This document shows, piece after piece, positions 55,711-64,000 of a stretch of 64,000 bases of DNA. A model generated the notes under the pieces. That model was not told where the DNA came from, made no database searches, and worked only from the letters and a program-made list of their open reading frames with translations. The stretch comes from Acephala macrosclerotiorum (taxonomy: Eukaryota > Ascomycota > Leotiomycetes > Helotiales > Mollisiaceae): the NCBI GenBank assembly GCA_014904845.1, contig MU119215.1, positions 1 to 64,000 of the forward strand, read 5' to 3'. The stretch's first letter is position 1, and every line of letters starts with the position of its first letter. The position numbers and the translations under genes were made by a program.

Positions 55711-55922
55711 GTTATGAGGTAAATGACTGTAGTCAGAGCTGTTTTGTACAGCGAGTAATGCAAAGTTTCATGGTTTTATATGCACTCTCGATAGACCGTT
55801 TCTGTCGGGTATACACCTGGGCCGTCAATCATGATCCCATAGCGCCATGTATGCTTCGACCATTTCAAAACGCCCGCTAATTTGCAATGTCCAATGGTAA
55901 TGACCCAGCGCCAAACAATCAA

Positions 55923-58921
55923 TCAGTCTTCATCATCGCTCCTTTGAGGAGCTGGTGCTCCTAGAACCCAACCAATACCACTAGCAAGTCCACCAACAGC
56001 AGCATTCTTCAGCTGATCTCGCTTTCTCATACGCTTCACACCATCTGAAGTTGGCGAAACGACTCTCGAACCCTCACCGCTGGAAGTGGGCTCTGGTCGT
56101 GTCCGCGCTTGGTCACCATTGTTGCCTCGAAGCATTGACAAAGCCGAGAAGCCACTCTGTGCTCTGGCCATGCTTGCACGCGAGAGATCAAATAGCGACA
56201 TGGGTTCTTCTTCCACGGCTCTCGAGCCACTCGTAGTCGTGTTCTTCTTCATTGGTGTCTGAGAAAACCCGCCTGGCATATTCGATTCGTCGTCCATTTG
56301 GGCATCCCAGGCAGCTTCTTGCTCCGCTTCCTGTTTCACAAGCGACTCTAGCTCCTCCTCACAGCGGCGGTATACATTCAGGATCTCCTGTAATGCCGCA
56401 CGTGGTCCTAGTCGGAGGGCGTGTGATAAACATTCCATCCGTTGTTCAAGGTGTCGAATGTCCATATTGCTAGTAGTGTTACCGAGATGTGTCGGCTTGA
56501 TCGTAAGAGCGGTCCGTCGATATTTTCCAGCTTCCAAGGCTGCTTTCCAAGACCAGTCGTCGATGATCTTTGGAGGTGGTTCCGCAAACAAGCCGGACTT
56601 CTTTCTCTCAAGTTCAGGGGTTCTGACGTGCGCTGGTTCAGCAACGTCCTTCAGATGAGTAACGACGTACGAATACGCAGTCTCGAAATCGTCTTCTGAC
56701 AGAGCTGCATCGATGCACATGCTGACAATGCGTTTCTCTGCAATAAGTTGCTCTTCTTTGACGTCTTTGGGTATGACTCGGGAACGGGTATCGTTTTCGT
56801 CTCGGGAAGTCAGCCCTGCCAGAACCATATTGTTTCCAATTTCGATGAAATCTCTAATCTTGGTGTAGCTTCGAGAGTTCTGGTGGAGCACTTTGCCGAT
56901 GATCGAAATTGGATCGCTATGGACACGCAGGTTGACAGGCTTGAAAGGCTCGCCCTGCTTCAAGACCAAACGATAATGTCCAATCTCATCCGTAACCTGC
57001 GTGAGCGCGGTTAACTCATCACGCGCCTGGGAAGTTTTCAACGCTTCATGGAACACTTCGAGACTAGGATCAATTAGCAAAAGAGGACGGCAGAGTAGAA
57101 TGAGAGTACTCACATTTCATCGCATTTCTTGACTCCACCCCGTGATCTACTCGCATTTGATGCATTATCAAATGCATTCATTGCGGCGGAGATCACTGTG
57201 TCGTGGAGAACTTTTGGGGGTAACGGAGAATCAATTGAGGTCTCGTAGATAGAAGTCGCGAGGTTGTAGCCTATGTCGTCAGCATAACCAGAGTTGAGAT
57301 GGCGAGGAGGCTCACGGGTATTCGTTAAAAGTGCTTTTAGGAACTCCACCTCAATTCGCTCCTTCGGTATCTTCCCAAATATGCCCCTTCCAATTGAAGT
57401 ATCTGCACCTTCCGAAAGTTCCTCAGCGCCCCAACTTCGTAGCCATAGCATCTCATTTCTCATCCTCACCCAGTAATTATCGTCCTCTTTTGGGCCATTT
57501 ACCACGCGAAGCATTACTGATGCGAATCGCGACATTTGATCGTGCTCGTCTTGGACAAATGCAAGCTCCCCGGCTTTTCTGATGCCCATCGCGCAACCCA
57601 TTCGGGTACATAAAAATGCGCTGATCAATAGAGCATGGAGTAGTCTGATCGATTCTTCCTTCGGCGCAGTCAAGATATTCTGGTCATCCAGAAGGTCATT
57701 TCGGAGGAAAGCAACATTCTTAGGGGCCAGAATATTGCTCCCAAAACTTGCGACAGGTGATAAGATAGCACAAGCAGCTTGCAGTGTCGGTATCCTATCT
57801 TGTTCAAGAAGAACAATGATTCGAGTCAGTATTCGCTGGACGCCTTTCAAGGCCTCCTCGGATTCTTCTGTGATAAGATATGCAACTGCCAACACTGACC
57901 GAGCATATCTTCGTTCTAGATGTTGCTGGTCGTCCTCATCCAACCACATGGTACCGTCTTCATATCCTCCCAAATCAACATCTCCAGGCCCATCCCATTG
58001 CTCAATAGCTTCAACAGCTGTCTTCCATGATGTGACAGCTTGGTTGATCAGCCATTTCAATACCTCTTCCCAACCAGTGTATTTGTGGTTCGTAACTGAG
58101 CTTCCGCCCAAAGCTTCGACTGACTGCACACTGAAGGAAGAACCCTTTTCAAGCTTCCTCCGCTTGAGCCTTGTATCTCCGTACATCCATGGCCCCACCA
58201 AGCCTCGTAAATCTCGTCCAACTGTTGTATCATGGCTGCCGTGTGTTGTGCCAGTGTGGTCCAAGAGCAATGTCACTCCGGCTCGATCGTCTAACGTTTC
58301 AAATTTCGGAATCGTGAGGTTTGTTCCTTCACTTGGGTGGTATTCGTAGTTTAGACGTAGTAAAGGAAGTATAATGGAGATCATCCATGTTCGTAGATCT
58401 GGGGAATGATGTAGAAATGGAGCGAGTAGTTCTGGCACTTGTGTGATAAGACCGGTACTTTGGTCGATTCGAATGGATCTATGAATGAGGAAGAGAACGA
58501 GAGGATCGGCAGGTGCATCTGCGGGAACATCTGGCCATGCTAAAGAAAGTAGGTTGAGTTTCCGGACCTTCTTCTTTGCTTCTGCATCGTTGAGTTCGTC
58601 CACGAAGGAAGTATCGAATTCGATATCTGAGGCGTCCGAAAGATTGCCAGCTGCCAGATCTTCCAAAAATGGGACATAGCCTGAAGAGTCGAGACTCTCT
58701 GGGAGGTGGCTCAGGAGAATCCGCAAGACGAGTTCTATGCGGAGGGTCTTCCGATGTATGCAAACAAGTGTTCTGAGAGTAGAAATATCTGCTTTGCTAG
58801 CCAGCTGAACGGCAAGCAATACTGCTTTAGCTGGCGTTAGATCTGATAGAGCCATTTTTTGGAAAAGTCCATTAGGACCAGAGAGACTGTTCTGGGAATT
58901 ATTTCCTCGAGAGCTTGTCAT
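55923..58921 (-). CDS. sec39: Sec39-domain protein (Dsl1 tethering complex)
   Basis: Exons (minus) 57114-58921 and 55923-57063 (intron 50 nt) give 982 residues. The helical repeat region (LTPAKAVLLAVQLASKADISTLRTLV at the start) and the downstream GEPFKPVNLRVHSDPISIIGKVL segment are typical of the Sec39 domain. Sec39/Dsl3 is part of the Dsl1 complex, which tethers COPI vesicles at the ER and stabilises the Use1/Sec20/Ufe1 SNAREs. The C-terminal 200 residues are disordered, Ser/Arg-rich, ending in acidic residues. The start used is the ATG at 58921 (MTSSRG); MALSDL 22 codons later is also possible. It lies head to head with the complex I gene, 131 bases apart. Confidence 0.88.
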
Positions 58922-59052
58922 AGCTGTCCAACTTTCTGCTGCAGCCTTGAATTCGAGGCACTTACGCAGCACTAGCTTGACCACTCCCGCGACATCTCTA
59001 ACGTACCTCACTCGAAGCAGAACCACAAAGCTCACTCCACCGAACACGCAAG

Positions 59053-59522
59053 ATGTCTTCCGGCTATGGACTCAACGGGGGTAAGTTCTTGATACCGTGT
59101 GGATTCTCTTCGACCCTTGAAACCCATCGTTTGCGGCTCAATGGCTAATGAATGCGGCAGGTCCGTCACGCTGCTTTCCTTTCTGGCAAGAGGTTCTAGC
59201 TTGCTATGTTGTGAACACCAACTCCGAAGACGACTCAGGAAAGAAGAAATGTGTACCAGTATTGGAGGATTACTACGAGTGCCTACACCATAAGAAAGAG
59301 GTGGGTTGTGGCGTGGCTCCAGAATGCGGCCATGTTCTTTGTACACGAACCGGATGCTGACACGGATCATTTCTCTAGGCTACGAGAGTACGCGCATTAC
59401 AAACAGCATACCGAAAAGCAGAAACTGCCCACCCACGAGACGATGCACCAAAGGCCGGCGCGATAAGGAATTTGGGATTGTTGGACAAGGAAGAGGATAC
59501 CAAAGCTGTGCTGGGCAAGTGA
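59053..59522 (+). CDS. Complex I 15-kDa-type subunit (NDUFS5-like, twin CX9C)
   Basis: Exons 59053-59080, 59161-59300 and 59379-59522 give 103 residues. The twin CX9C signature is complete: CFPFWQEVLAC and CVPVLEDYYEC, the hairpin oxidised by Mia40 in the intermembrane space. SGYGLNGGPSRCFPFWQ at the start is typical of the fungal NDUFS5 orthologue, a peripheral subunit of NADH:ubiquinone oxidoreductase facing the intermembrane space. The short first exon and the intron after GLNGG are consistent with filamentous fungi. Divergent from SEC39 with a 131-base common promoter. Confidence 0.9.
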
Positions 59523-60425
59523 GCTAGTACAGAAGGTCCTAGAAGGGTTTGTACATAAGAAATGGAAGCATCCAAAAAAGATACTATGGCAAACCTATCT
59601 TCTGCAGGGGCCTCCTTCGAGTGTGCATATTATCTTAGCGGAATATGTGCTCCACATCTCGGAACGTTGCCCATGAATGTTCTGCTCGATAGGCCGAAAT
59701 CCATACGTTCATATGCTGGCAATTATGCCACAGAAGGGTTATTGGCCAAAGACTATGGTATGAGCTGAATGCAACTCCTGGTATCGAAGGTTCTGGGTGT
59801 ATGCATGTATGCATCTGAAAAAGTACCAGACCTGCCATTACCAACCAAACCCCCTCAAGGCAACGACCTATCCCGAGACCTATTCTCTTTGCAATCGATC
59901 CAAGTTTGATCGCAATGGTAGCGGACTTTCTCGCTTCATCGGCGTCGATAGTCAAACTAGGGCAACTCTCCCACTTGTTTTTGCCCTTATTATCGTGATG
60001 GAGCAAGCAATGATCGTGTAAAACTTGTGGGCTTGTGATAATGCGCTATTGCCTTTTTGCTCATTTCGAGAATCACATAGTATTGGTTGCTCAAGAGTCT
60101 TTACAGCGCTTAGGTATCAAGCTGATAAAATACATTGCGAAAGCGCTTTCGCGTAGCGGGACATTCAAAATACTGGAATGCATTGAAATTCTCTGCATAT
60201 TATCTAGATCTCGTTCGTCTCAGAATCTGCTTCGCCGCCTAATTCGCATTGCTTCGTTGCTCTGTTGCGCCCTTCTACGACTTCGTCACCTTCGTCCAAA
60301 ATGGTTTGATGCCTTAAGCGAATTCCTCTTGACTTCAATCGCAATTGTTTCTACAACGCCAACAATCTTCCTTTGAACCCATTGTCAATACTCGCGCAGC
60401 CCGGCAATTCGATCTCTGCGGCACG
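59523..60425. other. Intergenic region
   Basis: 900 bases; frames at 59562-59768 and 60035-60376 have no domain or promoter support. Confidence 0.35.
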
Positions 60426-62621
60426 ATGCCTACCCAATCTGGGATCAAGTTCGAGGTGGTGTCACAGTTAGAGTTGGCGGTCCATCCAGAATTTCCCCAC
60501 CCCGAAAGCTCGCAATTCTCCAATCGGAGCCCCAAACGCAAAATCAGTGCGTCAGATTGGGATCCTCCAGCAGTTGTCAAGTTCAGCAAGGCAGATGCCC
60601 TTCTAGGCAGGAATACAACATGCTCGGTCTATATTCCTTCAATCGCAGGTAGGTCGCAACCATAAACGGACAAACCAAGCTAACAATTGGAACAGGCGCG
60701 CAATTCTGGCTTCGATACAACTTCCAAGAGTCAGCGGTGGAGCACTCGAGATGGTACTACTTTAAGCTGTTCATGAATGGCAGGCATATCGCGTCCTGGG
60801 GAGTTGACACGAGTAAGGAACCCAATGGCAAAGTAATGGCGGGCCTGTTCGATCCAAGTCCGAGATGGAACTACGAATATGATGGCGAAATTTGGAAGAA
60901 TAATGGCTTGGAGAGGCGACCGTTCTACTTCGCAAATGCTAGAGGCTGCGAGGATGACTCCGTTGCCAATGATGGTGGGCTTATCGAGATATTATGCTTC
61001 CGTGCAATAGGACGCCGTAGAAAGCTGCCTGAGCCTGACACTTGGCGTGATCAAGAAGCCTACGGAATCGTGTAAGCCTAATACCATGCAGTCATCTTTG
61101 ATTGACCAAGAAGCCTTCTGATATTCTTGCTGACTGTGCGGATCCAGAACACCCAGTGAGGGCTTACACGAGAATCCGGCAGAAGCGAAATTCTACGACT
61201 GGCACCTGAAAGATACGAAGAATGCCCCCTTTATCGTCTTCAAGTTCCACTACCATTCTTGGGAGAGTCTCGAGTTGTTGGAGCTCATTCCACCAGGCAA
61301 TCCGCGAACAATGTTACGCGTATCCCGAGAGCTTCTCCCCGAAGACCTCCAAGCTATCCTAGAAATGAAGAGTCAAGATCTACCATTCCTGGATACACCT
61401 CATTCTCCATGCACGGATTGCTCGCCAAAATTTCCTGTATCAATGTCCACAGCCTTGTTGAAAGAAGTTGGGGCCGCCTTTGACGACACTTTCGATAAGA
61501 CTTTCGTCGAGGAGTTTGATGAGACCTTCGACGAGTCCCTCGAAAATATTTCCGAGAGCCCTATTCAGGAACAAGAAGATGGGGATCTTTTCGAGAGCTC
61601 TGCTGAAGTGTCACCATTGAGGATAATCCGACGTCGGCCCACTCTTCTCAGCTATAGGATCTCGGACCAAGTCGTGGGCGAGCCCACTTCACCGGAGGGA
61701 CAATCACCGCAAGTAAGGATCAATAATTCCAAATTCACCGAACTACTCAACAGACCTCTGCCTGAAATACCAGTCCGTAGAAGCTCAAGGAGACGGCATT
61801 CTAGAAACTCGTCTACTGTATCTCGCTCTCCGTCAGTAACCCCTTCTCTAATGCCATACTTGGATCGAGATACCGGATCTCCAGAGCCTGAAGTCGAAGT
61901 CGGCGTAGCCAAGATAGTGGAAGTCCTATACTCCAGCCCAATTAGGGTGCCATCTTTGAAATCAGACTCGGATCAGTTGGATAACAGCGACCTTCTTGCT
62001 ACTCCCCCTAAGGCCCATACTCCAGAAGGAACTTCCATATCATCAGGCATTGGAGAGCCGTCGCCTATGCTTACGTACACTCCTTCATTTACCAATTCTA
62101 GCGCAAAGGCCACATCTGTCATCAAACGAAAGCCAGTCCCTTGGTCATATCCGATTTTCAAGCGACGAGGCATGACTACACCTCCAGCATCGAACATGTT
62201 CTCCTCGGGTTCTATGTCCAACGTCACATTTCGCAAACATCGTCGCTCCACAATGGCGAATTTTGCTAAATCCCATACAGCGGACAATTTCCTACGCCGA
62301 GGCGAAGACCGCATCCTGACAGTCGATGAGCTGGACGCATTGTCTCTATCAGAATCCCAGTGGATGTGTCGCTCCCCTTCTCCTAGCAAGTCCGGTCCAA
62401 CCCCAGCACCTCAGGCCACAGCCGGCCCAACACCTACCTTCCCGAGAAACAAGAAGCCCGAAAAAGGCAGCAAGCGCGGTAGTGCACTGAGAAGGAAATC
62501 AATCAGATGGTATCGTAAGGCACGCACCGGTAGCGCTGGCTCCCAAGAAGTTGATGAGAATGTCTTGGACGAAAGTAACGATGCCTCCGAAACCAAGATG
62601 CCCTCGGGAAACTGGATCTGA
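60426..62621 (+). CDS. Uncharacterised 690-residue protein with N-terminal folded domain
   Basis: Exons 60426-60648, 60696-61071 and 61148-62621 (introns 47 and 76 nt). The first 260 residues look like one folded beta-rich domain with many aromatics (FWLRYNF, WYYFKLFMNGRHIASWG, KFYDWHLKDT). The remainder is disordered. Around residues 310-335 there is an unusual acidic repeat of the form F-D-x-T/S-F/L (AAFDDTFDKTF, FDETFDESL). Further on are Arg/Ser-rich stretches and a basic C-terminus (KRGSALRRKSIRWYRKA). No catalytic motif, membrane segment or signal peptide. I recognise the N-terminal pattern only as a fungal conserved domain of unknown function. Confidence 0.75.
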
Positions 62622-63629
62622 ATCGATACGATGGTATGTTTGATTTTGTAACATTTTCTACGAGACCCAGCCCTTTCTTTTACATTTCGGCAACAAACCC
62701 CATAATTCTCCTAGAATCTTGGGGCCATGGAAAATCACGGCTATATTTTGGTAGTCATTGTTGCTGGCTATGACCACTTGAACTGGAAAATCGGGAAGGG
62801 AAATGATGTAACAACTTGCAGGAAGAATAGCTGCTTGCTTGTATTTGAGGGAGGCCCCTAGCATTTCGATTTTCTTGACGAGAATTGCTTGGAGTTTACG
62901 GGTGATGGATACCCAAGGGCAGATAGTCCACCTCCTGTACAGTAGCTCATCAGAAATTGAGCACCACATTTTACAACTTTCGGATTCTCTTACATCACAT
63001 ACAGTGCAGTTTCTCGTGGCAAATGTCTGTCAAGACCACAAATCCACGAGTTTGACTTACTATTCAAATGCCACCGAGTACTCTGACTTCTGTGACAAGA
63101 TCTTCTGGCAAGTGTCACAAAATTCCACCCTCTCGTCAAGTCAGTCAATTGTCACTGCTGTGCGACGGTACGAGCGTGCTGTTTGGACCCACCTGACGAT
63201 CATACTATGGTGCAGGGCACTCAAATGTGGATTGCTGAGAGGGATAATGTGCCTTACTCTTATGGGGTGTTTACCGGGGATGATATGAGTTTTGCTCATT
63301 ACACACGGCGTGCTGATATCCTCCTTGAGGCATCTCAGATCTCGCGGATGTACGTAATGGTATGAAAGCTGACAAATCATCAATTTGTTTGGGAAAATAC
63401 CAAAGAAATAGGTATTGCTATTGACGCAAGCGCAAGTGGGGCTATCTAAGTTGTTGCCCACTACTCTCCAGCTAGAAACTTCCTCAGCCAAGTACCATAT
63501 CAGCTTCATCAACCAACCACCAAGCCCGCGACCAAGCCCACCACAACTCCTTCCGCATCAGGAACATCAGGTACAGCTCTCTGTTCTATCCTCTCCGAGT
63601 CCATTCTATCGTTGTCCAGCCGATACTGA
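62622..63629. other. Region with possible unresolved exons
   Basis: Contains a stretch that looks coding (about 63182-63350: QGTQMWIAERDNVPYSYG, FAHYTRRADILLEASQ) that ends in a good donor (ATG|GTACGT-like at 63350), but I could not build a full gene to the left or right. An in-frame Thr/Pro/Lys linker appears near 63520-63580 in another frame. It may be the 5' part of the terminal gene. Confidence 0.35.
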
Positions 63630-64000
63630 AGACACAAATGGAGGTGATGGTATCCTCTTCCTCAACGGCACCAACAGTGCAGGTCACCCCATCACCTTAG
63701 TAACTTGGTACCGATACCTCACACCGAATCTGACTGGTTTGCCCGATGCTAAGATCCAGGCCTCGGTCCATTTGTGGGAAGGAAGTGAGCAGCGTGGTAC
63801 GTCTCTCCTGTTTAAGAACCCCTCAATCGCCGTTGCATTCATGACTGGTGGTCTCATATCTCCAAGGTTATCGGCTTAACTATGCTGTTCAATGCCATTC
63901 TAATACTCTCTAGTGACATTCTCGGACGGAATCATCCTCACATGGTCGGCCCCCCCCTCCAACGCCCAGACTCAAGCAGACTTTAGCGAGATGGGCACAG
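63630..64000 (+). CDS. Partial gene running off the window
   Basis: An exon ends at 63796 (HLWEGSEQR then G|GTACGT). A 117-nt intron (63797-63913, acceptor CTCTCTAG) follows, and the next exon opens VTFSDGIILTWSAPP and continues to the window end. The segment ILFLNGTNSAGHPITLVTWYRYL has N-glycosylation sites (NGT, NLT), which suggests a secreted or cell-wall protein. The true start is unresolved and the product is not recognised. Confidence 0.35.

Overview
The window is nuclear DNA of a filamentous ascomycete (Pezizomycotina). Genes carry short introns (about 45 to 170 nt) with GT..CTAAC/CTGAC..AG signals, intergenic gaps are compact, and the conserved proteins (PFF1, MOT1, branchpoint-bridging protein, SEC39, the complex I CX9C subunit) have filamentous-fungal architecture. 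I suspect Leotiomycetes from the general look of the proteins, but the sequence alone does not prove this. The first 280 bases are extremely AT-rich and look like the edge of an AT isochore or a decayed repeat.

Housekeeping genes frame the window. On the left are the vacuolar membrane protease PFF1 (0.57-3.66 kb), an Ark/Prk-family kinase (14.9-18.2 kb, minus) and MOT1 (19.8-26.4 kb, plus). The right third (43-62.6 kb) holds a family-8 glycosyltransferase, a MAPEG protein, a TMEM53/DUF829-type protein, a 1293-residue coiled-coil protein, the splicing factor BBP/SF1, a Ure2-like glutathione transferase, SEC39 head-to-head with a complex I CX9C subunit, an uncharacterised 690-residue protein, and an unresolved gene running off the end.

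The unusual content lies between these blocks. Two clusters (about 4.3-14.3 kb and 28-39.2 kb) consist of a degenerate, tandemly amplified family of small cysteine/histidine-rich proteins that I do not recognise. Most members share: (i) a lone Lys/Arg-Cys, then a phase-1 intron, then Y-x-C-G-H; (ii) C-x-G-x-P; (iii) C-x-N-M followed by C-x-x-C; (iv) in many, a Lys/Glu-rich middle and an acidic tail with W-E-[DNT]-I and a near-terminal E/D-D-W-V. I call this the CNM/EDWV family. Some copies are intact (8578, 9945, 11018, 12107, 13538, 38277), some are divergent (28185, 32376 minus) and some are broken (4330, 5760, 7545). One copy on the minus strand (29026-31269) has been split by a Tc1/mariner-like element (29355-30649).

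The second cluster also contains four or five short zinc-ribbon-like proteins (42 to 99 residues, paired CxxC motifs) in one orientation, most of them with TATA boxes (34102, 35203, 36041, 36962, 37584). A third small duplication is an F-box/2EXR-like gene (41335-42561) next to its broken copy (39592-40813). Exon structures were deduced by eye. Each spliced CDS given here was checked for frame by adding exon lengths. Functions come from recognised motifs; no database search was run.
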